Source: Sphagnum magellanicum (lineage: Eukaryota; Streptophyta; Sphagnopsida; Sphagnales; Sphagnaceae). Taken from it: 64,000 nucleotides of DNA. The position numbers were made by a program, and so were the translations under genes. A model generated the notes under the pieces. It did no database searches. It saw only the letters and a list, made by a program, of their open reading frames with translations, and was not told the origin of the DNA. Below are positions 11,407 to 24,074 of the stretch, piece by piece (position 1 is the first letter of the stretch; every line of letters begins with the position of its first letter). The stretch covers positions 10,312,501-10,376,500 of the forward strand of contig CM038908.1 of the NCBI GenBank assembly GCA_021904315.1. The letters run 5' to 3'.

Positions 11407-11850
11407 TGTGGAAGTCATGTGCACCATGTGATTATGTTTCCTTGTGATTAATTGTGGAATCACATGTGCACCATGTGATTATGTTTCCTTGTGATTAATT
11501 GTGGAATCACATGTGCACCATGTGATTATGTTTCCTTGTGATTAATTGTGGAATCACATGTGCACCATGTGATCATGTTTATTTGTGATTAATTGTGGAA
11601 TCACATGTGCACCATGTGATCATGTTTATTTGTGATTAATTGTGGAATCACATGTGCACCATGTGATCATGTTTATTTGTGATTAATTGTGGAATCACAT
11701 GTGCACCATGTGATCATGTTTATTTGTGATTAATTGTGGAATCACATGTGCACCATGTGATCATGTTTATTTGTGATTAATTGTGGAATCACATGTGCAC
11801 CATGTGATCATGTTTATTTGTGATTAATTGTGGAATCACATGGTTCCTTA
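11407..11850. repeat. 47-base tandem satellite, about nine units, hairpin-forming
   Basis: Units start at 11454 and then every 47 bases (11501, 11548, 11595, 11642, 11689, 11736, 11783), with a partial last copy at 11830 and a variant first copy at 11407. Each contains AATCACAT and ATGTGATY separated by GTGCACC, an 8-bp inverted repeat. The early units carry GATTATGTTTCC and the later six GATCATGTTTAT, so the array has two homogenised blocks. Near-identity within blocks indicates recent expansion. Confidence 0.97.
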
Positions 11851-14049
11851 TGTTTTCTTGTGATTATTTTATGTGAAATCACATGAGGAATCTTGTGGTG
11901 AATAAATTTTAGGAAGTTTCTTGACTAATTTCCTTTTGGTTCATATATAAGTGAGTGTTTGTGACCTTGAGAAACACCTTCATTTGTATAAAGTTATTGT
12001 ATGAATGCAAAGTTTGCGAGAATTGAAGTTTTGGTTTTGAAAGGTTTTTGTTTTGAAAGGGGTTGGTGTTTATGTTTAGTTCATGATAAAAGAATGGGGA
12101 GACATATTGTTATGCATAGACAATAAAAGGTTGAAAATATATTTCTGTAATTAAGAACATATATTTTCATAGTTATGTAATGAGCATACATAGTTTCAGT
12201 CCTAAACCCGTTTGTGTTATACAGATTCAATGAGGTCCTTCTTGAGTTTTTTAAGGAGGGCTATGTAGTTGGCCTTTGGTGAAACCAAGTTAAATTGTTG
12301 TAAGTTTTATAAGTAACAAATTTAGTTTGAAAAACATGATAATCATTTATAGCAATTAACCATATTAAATATTCTATGAATTTCTTAAAATCACTGAAAA
12401 TTGATAGGTTGTAAGAAAAATTGAAACGGAATTTTTTTAAGAGACAATGGTGTTGTTTATATTTTTTATTATACCTACCGACCATGGAATAAAAAAATTC
12501 ATACATATTGGACAAAGTAGATTTTTTGGTGAAGTAGTCCAAATTGCACCTATTGTTGAGACTTGGGATGGATTAAAAAATGAGGATGATGAAAATGCAA
12601 AAAGAAAAAGAAGGGTTGGAGTAGATATTAAACAATAATGTATTTCTTTGTATCTTTTTTGTTATATCTAGTAGTGTAGTAAAAAATTCCATAGAGATTT
12701 TTGAGACTTGGTATGAGGTGACCAAAGAATATAACAAAAATGGAGAAGGAGATTTAGGGTGGAGATATAGATGTAGGGATCTAGAATGTGTAATGAGAAA
12801 TTTGACAAAACATTTGCATGTAAAAACCTTTTGAAAGAAATCAACATTGTTTAATTGGTGAATAAGAACAATGAGGAAAAATGATTGAATAAATGGTAGG
12901 GTGCACATGTGTTGGCTTCCTCAAGTTGGTAATTTTGCACAAAGCAAATGTTGGTGGAACTTGATGTGGTTGGGTGTGAGGGTTTAAATAGATAAAACAA
13001 TGGATTAATGCGACTTTGCAGAAATGAGGTTGATTGGAGACGAAGGGAGGTAGGGTGAAGGGTGGCACTTGAAAACAAAGATGAGCCGCATTGAAGGTGA
13101 ATCAAATTGTTTAAAACTAAGATAGCAGATGTGTAACATGGTGAATTGCTGTGATAACAGGTTTCAGCTATTGTGAGGAAGTTTAAGGAAGTTGATGTAA
13201 GCATGCATCATTGGTGTTTTGACATCTTGTTTTTTTTTAAGGTCCATTTATAGTAATAATTTAAAACTATATTCTTTAGTACCTTTGCAAGTATTGTAAG
13301 TTGGCATCCACATGAAGGTTTTGACATGAAGGAAAGTGATGATAGTGGCATCCCCGTGCAACAGTAAGGTTTAGGGTTTTTGCATAGTAGTAGTGACTTA
13401 GCAAACTTTGTGTTATATGTTTTGTGTTGAAGGTGTTAGGGTTAATTGTTTAGGCTCTTTTGAATTGGTAACAAAATTATAAATAACAAGTCTAGTCATT
13501 GAATTTATTTTGGTGTTTATGAAAATATTGATTTGTTGGCATTTGGTAGAATTTATTGTGAAAGAGTAAAAAGCTACAACTATTGATTAAATTGCTTTGT
13601 TTACAACTCCCATTGGAGTACAATCATCTTACTTTGTGATTTGTCAATCATTACTTGAAATTTAGCATAATAACATGTTATGTTTTTGGTACATACATAT
13701 GTTAAAACATCAAAGTTCACATGTGCTTTTTTTTATGCATAGTGGAGTTTTCAAATTGAAACTACTATTAAATCAACAAGGGTATTTCATTTATAAGAAA
13801 GGAAGGTTCATGTTTTGTATTTCATGTTTTGGAATTGTTAAACTAATTGTTTCAAGGGTTTTTAGGTCCAAATAAAGAAGCTTTTTGAAATCTTTTTTTT
13901 TTTCAAAATCATTTGACCTTGTTTTTATGTTTTGCATTAGTTAGCATCATGAATATTGAATCTACTTGTTACTTATAGATTTTTATGGAACTCAATAAAT
14001 AAGTTTTGTTATTGGACTATAATGCTACAAGAAACTAATGAGGTTGTGG
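11851..14049. other. AT-rich intergenic DNA
   Basis: Several open frames under 120 codons occur on both strands (for example 12851-13204, minus), but their composition follows local T/A runs and none shows a motif. CTAGTAGTG at 12668-12676 resembles a CACTA right terminus but has no partner. Nothing else is supported. Confidence 0.35.
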
Positions 14050-14706
14050 GGTGAAAGCATGGTCAAAGCAACTAGGGGTGCCAAAGTAAAAGTCCTTTTC
14101 CAAGGACTACACATGACACATGTCATTTTGTGATGGTTTATAATTTTATATTTTATATTTTAGGTACCCCAACCCATTTAACATTGCATTTTAGATATAA
14201 ATACATTTTGATTAAAAATTGATTTTATAATATATATATTATGCATTCATGTTTTTTATCATATAAATATGAACAACTTTTGTTAAAGGCACTTTTTCAA
14301 AATTCATACTTTTCAGGGTCAAAAACATTTTTGAAGAACATGTGCTCAAATGGGTTATAAAAACAATTTTCATTAGTTCAAGTCCTTTTGCTCTTCTAAT
14401 CATCAATGTTAAAATCCTTTTCAATTTTTAGAAGGAATGTTCCATATTTAGTGTAAAAAAAAGGACATTTGAAAAAAACAAAAACTATCCATTCTCGAGG
14501 TTTGAGTGCTTTGAACATGCAAAAACATTCTTGATTTGTGTCAAGCTTTGAGCTTGTAAACTTTGCAATCAATGGAAAATATTCCAAAAAAAAATTACAA
14601 TTCAAACTATTATGCTTCACTTTTGATATTTCAAGCATACAAAAATGTAGTTTTAAAGATTGTCCATTCACTTGAGTGACTCTTTTGACTATGTTTTTAC
14701 CATGTG
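14050..14706 (-). repeat. Dispersed repeat family R2, copy 1
   Basis: The reverse complement of this stretch matches 32833-33485 along its whole length. Both contain a region translating with TQVNG, SLKLHF, VKHNSLNC and LLKIG/EKDF words, and both have GGGGTGCC/GGTGCCCC with TGGTCAAAG near one end. No full reading frame survives in either. It could be a non-autonomous transposon or a fragment of a larger element. Confidence 0.8.
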
Positions 14707-16147
14707 ATAAGTGAACACACATACCATTCAAATTGTTAGATGGTTGTTATGGGTCATATTGTGTTTTTGTTTCATTACATTCTTTAGATGGCGTTTCTTT
14801 TTCTTTTCCTATGTATGTTTTCTAGTGGCTTTAGAAGATTTATGTTTTGTATCCAATTAGTCACCAATAGCGTGCATAGAGGATATGTCAGCCTAGTGTT
14901 GAAGGCTTATTGTTTGTGTAGGCTCTCCTGTCCCATATACTTGGAAACTTGGTGTTGAGGACAAGCTAGATTAAGATTAAGCATATCCTTTCAAGTTTAT
15001 TGCAACTGGAGGGATAATCATTGGAGCTGGGGTTGTGGTTCACCATGCTTGTTGACCATCAATGTTTGTTCAAGTGGTAGGCATCTAACATTGGGTTTGG
15101 CTGGGTTACAGCGTTGAAAAACTAATGGTGGAAATTCTGTAAGGGACAACACTTTCTTTTGAGCTTCAAAAAGGAAGATGAACACATTTGACTTTTGGTG
15201 GCTATACAATCTAGTTTGTGTGTAGGGTGTTTGCATGTGATTGTACACATAGTTTGTGTCTAGATTGCGAGGCAAAAAATGTAAACAACTCAGTAGTTTA
15301 TAGATCTACACATGGAATAATTGAAAAAATTGTGGGAAATGAAAGTGTTGGAGCTTATTATGAGGTACAAAAATCTTGCGTAATATGAAGAGCTTATATC
15401 TCTGGATGCTTGCAGTTGTCTGCTGATTTTTATGTGTTTATAATCAATGTTGACAAAATTAATGAATTTAGAAAGTTTAGATTGGATGGTGCTATGAGAA
15501 GGGTTTTGGATCATTTTTGTTACATGACTTGCCCTTTGATGCAATTCAATTGTGTGATTATTTTTATATGCAAATTTCATATTCTGCATGATTTGGAAAC
15601 ACAAGTGTTATTGAAAAAACTAAAACCATGGTTGGAGATTTTCGCAATACAATCTATCTCTTTCTATTGGCCACCTTGGGTTAAACTTTCTTGCATGTGT
15701 GTTCCCTATGTAATATCTGAAATTTCAAGGGGTGACTATTCTTACTAGCTTTAAAGGTAGAGAAATTTTAATGTCCGAAGATACATGTGTTTTATTGTGT
15801 TATGTTAAAATTTGGAACTTCTTACAAATTTTGAGGGTGATAGAAGGGCTTAAGGTAAAAAATGACTTATGTAAACTTATGGGCAGAAATGATCAAAATT
15901 GAACACCTCACAAAATTGATTTTGATTTAGATCAAAAGCAATATACATGTTAGGATTATTGTTGAGAAATCCAATCATTGAAAATGTCATTCCTTTAATG
16001 AAGAAGAGGTATTTACTTGAATCAATGTTCACATTCACATCTTTTTTATCAATGTTTTGAATTGGACATGTAATGCAATCAACTAAACAATTATTAATTA
16101 ATTGAATTAAAAATCCTCATCTACACGTTACAATTTTGTTGGTTGCA
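14707..16147. other. Intergenic DNA, no supported gene
   Basis: A 112-codon frame at 15410-15748 (+) and an overlapping 104-codon frame on the other strand (15290-15604) are open, but neither has a recognisable domain or a spliced extension. The sequence is AT-rich without clear repeats. Confidence 0.35.
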
Positions 16148-16426
16148 TCTTATATATTAATTTTACAGGTGTGTTTGTCTGTTTGTCCGGGCAGTTTCCA
16201 GGAACTGCCCGGACCTTTGTTTGTTTGTTTGTTTGTTTTTTTATTTTTATTTATTTTTATGGGTTTTTTTTTTCTGTGTCAGTTAAAACTGCCCGGACCT
16301 TTGTTTTTTTTTTTTTTTGGTGGGTTTTGTTTTCTGTGTCAGTTAAACTGCCCAGACCTTTGTTTTTGTTTTTTTTTTGATGGGTTTTGTTTTCTGTGTC
16401 AGTTAAACTGCCCGGACCTTTGTTTT

Positions 16427-16459
<33 letters not shown>

Positions 16460-16663
16460 TTTTTTGATGGGTTTTGTTTTCTGTGTTAGTTAAACTGCCC
16501 GGACCTTTGTTTTTTTTTTTTTTTTTGTGTCAGTTAAACTACCCGGACCTTTGTTTTGTTTTTTTTTTTTGATGGGTTTTGTTTTCTATGTTAGTTAAAC
16601 TGCCCGGACCTTTTTTTTTTTTTTTTTGCTCGACGGGTGCATTATGCACCAGGTTCACACTAG
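16148..16663 (+). mobile_element. Non-autonomous Helitron-like element with internal minisatellite
   Basis: The element begins TCTTATATATTAA directly after an A and ends CACTAG directly before a T, fitting Helitron rules (5' TC, 3' CTRR, insertion between A and T). A 7-bp hairpin, GGTGCAT/ATGCACC at 16636-16650, sits nine bases before the terminal CTAG. Near the 5' end a perfect 12-bp stem, GTCCGGGCAGTT, spans 16185-16214. The middle is a variable minisatellite whose units contain AGTTAAACTGCCCGGACC, T-runs and GATGGGTTTTGTTTTC, plus a TTA microsatellite at about 16429-16460. There is no coding capacity. Its 5' end is shared with the element at 36415. Confidence 0.78.
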
Positions 16664-18839
16664 TTGAAATAAATGCAGCATCATGTTTTGATTTGTTGGT
16701 GTGCTGTCCCTTTTGTAGTGACTCTTTTAGGAAACATTACATTACATAGTGCATATTATATTATCTTTTACCTTATATTGAAATTTTCTAGATATTGATA
16801 TGATATTATCTTGTAGCAATTTTTATATCTATAGGTGTTTAACGTACACCAATCCCTCATCCTTTGATTTGAAAGGACACAATTTGCAAGTGGAAATGTT
16901 CCACATTTATGATGATTCATAAAGAGGGCTCATTACCCTTTACAAAACATATATTTGTATATCCAATGTATTATTTCAAATGGATTCTTAATAAGATTTT
17001 TTGTAATGTTGTAGAATTTTTAAAGTATAAATATTTAATATTTCTTTATACTTTATCAACATATTACAACATGTAATTTACATCTTGTGACTTCAAATTG
17101 TTTTCTTCTATAACAAAATCCCTTGTGTCATTCACATCACCATTTTCAAGGTGGTGAAATCACTAAGGTACTATGGTATTTGTTATCACCACATGTAGGC
17201 TTTTACTCCGCTGATTGCCTCATCCAAGGTGTACATACTACACATGTGTTGAGAAAGTCTTGCAATTTTAGAGGGTTTGGAAATGGGATTTTTTGTTGCA
17301 GCAAAAGTTCCTATGTGTTTGAAGAAATTTACCAAACTGTTCATTTGGGGAGGATGACCCACCAAGGGATTTAAAGGACTATAATTGGGTCACGAAATCT
17401 TCAATTGGAAAGATATATATGTCTAAAAGTAAAAAAATGGTAATAATTTGTGGTCTCTACTTTGTGTAGAAGAGACATGGGATTTGGTTATGAAAAATGC
17501 ATAATATCTCCAAAATAAAGTAGAATATCATCTAAAACTCAAGTAATTGAATTTTTTTTGAAAAAAAATCCCTCTACATAATCATCAATTTGGTTCTTCC
17601 CAAAAAATCTTTTAAAAAAATTACATAAGATGAATTTCTTTCCCTCTTTTGCCTAAATAAATAGAAAAATTGATGATTGATAGTTGGTAACAAACCCTTG
17701 TTTTTTTTGAAAAAAATCCCAAATACAAGAATTTTAAAATTATTTTATAAATTTATTAGTCTTCTTGCAATTCAAATTAATCATAAGTCCAAGCATGTCC
17801 TACACATATTACAACTAGTTTCAAATGGGTCTACCTAAACATTCTATTTTGTCTTTCTCTTTAGATCCTTCATATTCAATGGCACCAAAAAACAAAAGCC
17901 ATTTACAAAAATAAATTTAACAAAAATTACACAACTTCTTTCATTTACAACTTTTTAATAAAAACATGGTAGGTGGTGTGGTTAAAGATGAATTCTAGAC
18001 TATCATTTTGTTTGAAGGCTACATGAATTATACTTTTTCCCATTAACAAACAAAGTTTCGATTTTTTTCTTAAGCCCAACAAGTCAAAATGTCATGTTTT
18101 GTTAATTGTTGAAATTTGGTTTCTAAAACACTAAGTTTATATTTTAATAAACTTAGTTATCACATTGGATATGTTAAAGTTCCACACTCAAAGCAAGAAT
18201 ACACATATATTCCCTTCCCACATTTTCACGTACACAAATGCCATTTTAAGATTTTATCACAATTCGTAGAAAAAAAAAACAACTTTAATTTATAATACGT
18301 ATTTAGCTAAATTCATAGTAAAATAATTTTTGAAAAATGAGTATTATTTTTTAAAAATAAAAATTCCTACCTTGTTTGCTGTTAATTATAAATAAATATT
18401 TTAATTTGACATCACTGATTCAAAAGTTTCCAAAAATGATATTGTTGATGGTTGAAATATAATTTTCCATATTAATGTTGATATATACATTTAAAATATG
18501 TAGGTTTGAAGGCTCCATAAATTAATAAATTTGAACAATTTGTAACTCTTGATAGCATAATTAACATATGTAAACCTTAAAGCAAATGAATTTTACATGT
18601 GAATGATTTTTTTTTGATTTTATTGTTGTACCTTGTGCTTTATGGCCAATTATTGCATATGTTAATACTAATATAAATGATGCTTTGTAATAATATGCTT
18701 CATGTGTATACTTATATTGTAAGGTTTGTCTTTTTAGTATCATTTGTTTATTTGTCTTGATATTTTTTATGGTAATATTTGTAATTATTTTTATTATTAT
18801 TAAATGTAAGTGAGCTTATGACAGCAAAAGTTCCATTGA
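16664..18839. other. Very AT-rich intergenic DNA
   Basis: Long A/T tracts and no convincing frame. It lies downstream of the Helitron Rep/helicase relic in that gene's direction, so it may contain the old element's 3' part, but no terminal hairpin plus CTRR could be placed. Confidence 0.35.
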
Positions 18840-21800
18840 CAACTCTTATATATATATATATATATATATATATAGATAGGGACCATTATTATTGCTCTAA
18901 TAACTATATATTTTCTATGATGAAATTTTAAATCTTGTAACCAATTTTCCACATGTTCAATATTTGTAGCATTGGTATCCATTGTTATATAAAAAATTTC
19001 ATTAGTAGGCAATATTTTGTGTATTAACAAATCATTATATTTATTCACATCTTCTCAATGTGAACATAAAATAATAGTATTATAATCAATATGTGTTAAT
19101 AATTCTATTTCTAAAAGATAACAACCTGAAAATACATATCAATTTCATTTTGTGTAGGTTGTTTAATACCTATCATATTAAAAGTTTGGAGCAAGATAGG
19201 ATCTGTGATATGTCTCATGGAGATTTGTAAAGTATGATGAATTGCATTTAACCAACATGGTGCCATTGAGATATGACAAATTTTACTATATAATTTTTTT
19301 AAATAAAAATGTTTACATATTGCAAGTAATTATGCTAAATCACCTACCAATAATAATAATAATACATTTGTAAATGGATTCATATTATCATGTGTTTGTT
19401 TCAAATGTTGTTCTATTGCACATAACATATATAATGGAAGTCATCATTGACATTACATCAATAATAATAATATTTGCATGTTTTAATGTTTGTAATATAT
19501 TATTTGGTTGTGGCAAAATAGAAAGATATCCATGTACATGAATTCTAAATTGAGCATGCATAGTACAAGTGTATTTTGACAAATTTTGTAAAGCAATAGT
19601 TCAAGTTATTGTTAAAAATACATTTTTTCCTTGCATTTGTAGGTAATGTGTCAAATATTTCACAATTTTTTTTCCACTTCCAAGTTTTCCTTGTAAGACA
19701 TATAAACATGTCGTTTCTACGATCAAAATATTAAATATTTTAATTGATTGTCATTTAGTACACAATTTTGTATTTCATCATTAAAATCATGTTAATTGTA
19801 TTTTACAACATTTGACATATTTTCATTTTCATTTCCATTTTCTTATATGTAAATATTAGTTGATCATTATTCATATTTGAATCTAGATATCATGGATATT
19901 TTTCTAAAAACATTTGAAGAAATTGAATTTGTTTTTCATTTTCAAACAAATTTCAATTCGCATATTGTATTAAATATGTTTGTAATATTGATTCAATATT
20001 TTATAAAAGCCCTTTTATTTGACATTAATGTAGATAAAAATGCTCATAATTATTTTTCAGAAAAATATCCTTTTCCTTTCGAAAATTAAATTAAAAAAAC
20101 ATTATAAAAAAAAACTTCACTATTATATAAAGGATGAAAATTTGTAAATCTAATTACTTTTTTAGTTTCATAAATAGTGAAACCAAGATCATCTTTGCCA
20201 AAAATTTTACAAATGGAATATATTTTATGGTCATGTGTTTATTATTTAAAATAACACATAAATCTTAATTTTTCAAACACAATTGGTTTACACATACATA
20301 TATCAATTGGATAAAATTCAATCTTTTTTATTTAATAATCAATTTTGTATGAAGACATGGTGTTTTTGAATTGATACACTTTACACTTTGATTTTTTTGC
20401 ACAATTGATATTTGTAAACATACTAATGTTGTTTCTGTAGGTGATAAGGTTTATATATAATTAAATTAAAAATTAATTGTAATTTTACTATGCATATGTA
20501 TTATGCATTTAAAAAACCTAATCATTTTGCATTTTTTGTATTTAAATTTAGTGTCCCATGTGGTTCACATTTCATACTATATTTTAAAAGGTAAAATGAC
20601 CAATAAGAAGTTGTAATAAGTAATATGTTCAAATGTGCTCCTCAAAACAATAACAACATGGGATGATAAGGTACAATATTTCAATCTTCATAATGTGGTT
20701 TATTATATTCCCATTTGTTCATTTTTTGTTAAAAAAAGAACTAGGTTCAATATGTGTGGGATATGGGAACCCAAATTTATAAGTTTTATTTTCCTTCTCC
20801 AAATGCAACAATTTCCACATTGATGAACTCCTTTACATGAAACTAATTTAAATAAGTTGTTTTTGTAAACTATCACTTAGTGGAATGAAGTTTTAGTTGT
20901 TTCATCAAATATAGTTAAAACAACAATTACTATTTCATTTGTTATTTTTTGCAAATCATTTTCATCAACCCATGATATAATGTGAGCATGAACAAATCCA
21001 CGATCTTATCATTCATAATATAACATAATCTATTAGTTTACCTAATATATATTGATGCATAAATGTATCAACACGAGAATGAAATAATGTAGTACATTTT
21101 ATAGGAAAATATTTCCATAACATATTATGATATATTTGTTTAACAATGTGTTCCATATCATTAAATTTATTCCATTTTGATGATGTTATTTCATCTATAA
21201 TTAAAGTTAAGAAAAAATGGGGCATACCCAATTCATTTACCATAATTAATAGATCTTATAATTGTGATCTATGCCATGTTGGAGAACCTTGAATTGAAGA
21301 TGAAAGTTTGTATTTTATTATATGTTGAAAATTTTGATTCTCAATTATTTTTTTGTTTTTTTCTTTAAGAGTTTGAATATTTATTTCTAAACAACTATTA
21401 GTAGTATGTTTATTTAATTGAATGGATTCTTGAAGATCATACATGATTAAAATATAGGGTTTATATAATGTAAATGGTGAAAATAATGTACTCATTCAAA
21501 ATTTTAAATATTCATGTATTGACGTTTTACCATCATATGCACCATTTCCATGTGGAAACAAAAATGGAAATAAACTTAATTTTGAAGTTATATTTTTCAT
21601 AACATCTTGTAACCCATTTGACCTAATTATAAGTTATTCATGAGATTTTTTAAAATCAAATAATCTTTTAGTTATATTTCCCATGAGAAAACAAATAAAT
21701 TGTGGGACGTTGTGAATTAAAACATAAATCAAACAAAAGTGATAAATTTTGTATTTCATTACAAACGTGCATACTTTCAAATCCATTGTTAAAATTATTC

Positions 21801-22300
21801 TAATTCTTTATGTAATTTTATTAACAACATTTAAAAACAAAACATACATACTATTTATTTCATTTGATTGTTCAAAAATAGTGATATATTGTGCATACCA
21901 TGGATTGGTTTTCATATTTTGAGGAAAAATGGGAAAATTAATATTTAGTAAAAAAAATTAGATATTTTTAAAATCTAAAACATTATCCCAACTTAATAGA
22001 AGGCTATTTAATAGGCTAACATCAATGATGTCACCAATGCTAAAACCCCAATTTTGATTTTGTATATGTAGTTCAATATTTTTTTTTAAAAATTGTACAT
22101 AAAGTGGATGTTTTGACAACAATGTTTTCGTATATTGACTTGGTGATTGAAAAACAACATATTTTGCAAAAGTTGACATGTTTCATTCAACATAACATTT
22201 CAAGCACAAATACATCTCTTTTCCATTTGATGTCATCATATAATGAGATAATAGGCAATCAGCAATACCATAAAGTGTACACCCTAACTCACTAGTGTTT
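18840..22300 (-). pseudogene. Decayed Helitron Rep/helicase (HUH plus PIF1-like helicase)
   Basis: Read on the minus strand from right to left, fragments follow the order of a Helitron replication protein. At about 22290-21960: GIADCLLSHYMM, SQYTKTLLSKHPLYVQFL and QNWGFSIGDI. At 21320-21013: SIQGSPTWHRSQL, then VNELGMPHFFLTLIIDE and FHSRVDTFMHQYILGK. Near 20940-21010: DRGFVHAHIISWVDEND, which carries the HUH-type His-Ala-His. At 20930-20300: a GVHQCGNCC block and EDLNV-like blocks. Near 19690-19660: a Walker A trace, GKLGSGKK. At 19560-19400: HAQFRIHVHGYLSILPQ and IIIIDVMSMM, a degraded Walker B (usual IDEMSM). At 19048-18880: NATNIEHVENWLQDLKF. Frameshifts and stops separate the fragments. 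A TA microsatellite (about 18848-18875) has grown within the C-terminal part. It is a relic of an autonomous Helitron; the element ends were not located. Confidence 0.83.
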
Positions 22301-23149
22301 AATTTATTTTACATACTATTGAAATTTTGAAATGTTTATGTTGATGATCAAGTTTTGTTAATCCACATATTGCACAACATTTCATATTTTAATACACATT
22401 TGTGAAATATTCAATCCATTTTTCATATAATTCATTTCAAGCATTCCAATTATGATCATAAGATTGATAATGTTTTATATGTTGTAATTCAGCTCAATCA
22501 TAAACCTCCTTAAATCTCATTTTTCATAAATATAAAAAATGAAATGTATTTTTAAATGTATAATATCCCTACAAAACAATTACCAAAAAACCACATCATT
22601 ACTATTAAATTCATTTAAAATTGGATCAAACTACAACACAAGATTTTTTTATCCACAAATTAAAAAACAACTCAAAATCTTAAATATTCATTTAACTAAT
22701 TTTGAGCCATTAGTCACCTATTCACTTTTATTATAATAGTTTAAAAATATAATATTCCAAATTATTATTTTGTCATGTGTTCACTATTCATCCATTCAAA
22801 TTAAAATAATATTTAACTATTGCAAAAGTGCCAAACGCCAACTAATATCACATACTTAACAATATTGATCCCACCAAGAATGAAAAAAATAGGCAATAAA
22901 AGAAAAAAGATGGGACTTTGTTGTTTATTGTCGTTCATTCTTAAGAAACACACATCCATTATTACTCGCAACAACTAATGTTTAATGTGCAGACTGCTCT
23001 GAAAGTGGTACTACTTACTACCCAAAGAAAGCCCGAATAACATGCGCCAGAAATGGGAGTCTAAATACCAATGGTATGGTGAAATCAGATGTTTTTTTTG
23101 GCGTTATGAGGAAACAATTTAAGTTTGTTGGGCCTTGTCCCCCACACGG
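22301..23149. other. AT-rich DNA beyond the Helitron relic
   Basis: This probably includes the 5' part of the same decayed element, since the relic's N-terminus points this way. The short frames seen do not match a domain. From about 22980 the composition becomes more balanced toward the HHE gene. Confidence 0.35.
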
Positions 23150-23335
23150 ACAAGGAGATCCAACTTTGGGAAGTTTTACCTTATTAGAACCGATTTCACA
23201 TTAGGTGAATCAGTTTCTTTGATGAAAGTGTTTAGACTGTTTTAGATTGGAACAGATTTTTTTGGTGTTCAGAGTGTGGACACAGTAGGTAGATGTACAA
23301 CATCTTATCTATTGCCAGGGCCAGCGTATTTGTGA
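23150..23335 (+). repeat. Direct repeat R3, copy 1
   Basis: It is about 85% identical by eye to 23745-23930. Both hold TTAGAACC, then a CACATTAGGTGAATsrGTTT segment, GAAAGTGTTTAGAC, TTTAGATTGGAAC, then a GTGTTCA-AGTGTG-ACACAGTAGGTAGAT run and end in CAGGGCC. Both copies follow a short GGGCC-rich stretch. Confidence 0.85.
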
Positions 23336-23744
23336 TGCCTTGTTTGAACTGTTTCCATTCAGATGATGTGGAAATCCATTGAAACATTTTCATCAAAGAC
23401 AGGAATTTGTTATTGAGCTTATATTATTAATGAGTTATTGAAGCTGGCACTCCTTCTTGTCATGCATCATCAGTGCAAGAACTTTTGCGGAAGAATTTTG
23501 GTTTTCTTTTTCTTTTTAAGAAGACTTCTATGTGTATTACAACAATAGAATCTGACCAAATAGTTGTTCCAATAATGTCAATTCCATATTCAGTTTCTAC
23601 ATAACCATTTGGGTATGACAAATGGAAAGCTGGAAACAAAACTTTTAAATATTCCATATTGCTATCCAATTCCATGCTGATAACTTCATCATAAAAAAAT
23701 CACCCTAATTTTTGGGCCCTGCACCTTCAGGGACAGGGACTATC
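23336..23744. other. Spacer between R3 copies
   Basis: About 410 bases with no supported gene. A 71-codon minus-strand frame at 23460-23675 shows no domain. Confidence 0.4.
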
Positions 23745-23930
23745 TATCGCATTCGATCCAACTTTTGGAAGTTTAACCTCATTAGAACCAGTTCCACATT
23801 AGGTGAATGGGTTTTTTTTGTGAAAGTGTTTAGACAGTTTAGATTGGAACGGATTTTTTTGGTGTTCAAAGTGTGAACACAGTAGGTAGATGGACAACAT
23901 CTTACCTATTGGCAGGGCCTTGTTTACACT
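23745..23930 (+). repeat. Direct repeat R3, copy 2
   Basis: Second copy of the roughly 185-base repeat, about 595 bases after the first, in the same orientation and about 1.2 kb upstream of the HHE gene. Differences are mostly single-base changes plus small indels in the T-runs. Confidence 0.85.
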
Positions 23931-24074
23931 TCGTTTCAACACCTCAACTAAAATCTGAAATAAGAAGTGACATGGCCACATGTGGAGCCGACATTGTTGG
24001 CCGCCCAGACAGGTTGCCTCCACGTTTACAAAATGAATTTTCAACCTTTATAATCTACCCTAAACTATATGACA

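Noticed and set aside
11407-11850. CRISPR array
   Set aside because: Repeats are strictly tandem with no unique spacers, and the genome is eukaryotic.
12668-12676. CTAGTAGTG as the right end of a CACTA element
   Set aside because: Only nine bases match, no left CACTA end is found at a sensible distance, and the inner sequence does not resemble 61899 onward.
16136-16489. 117-codon open frame rich in Phe and Cys
   Set aside because: It arises from T-runs of the minisatellite inside the Helitron-like element; it has no protein features.
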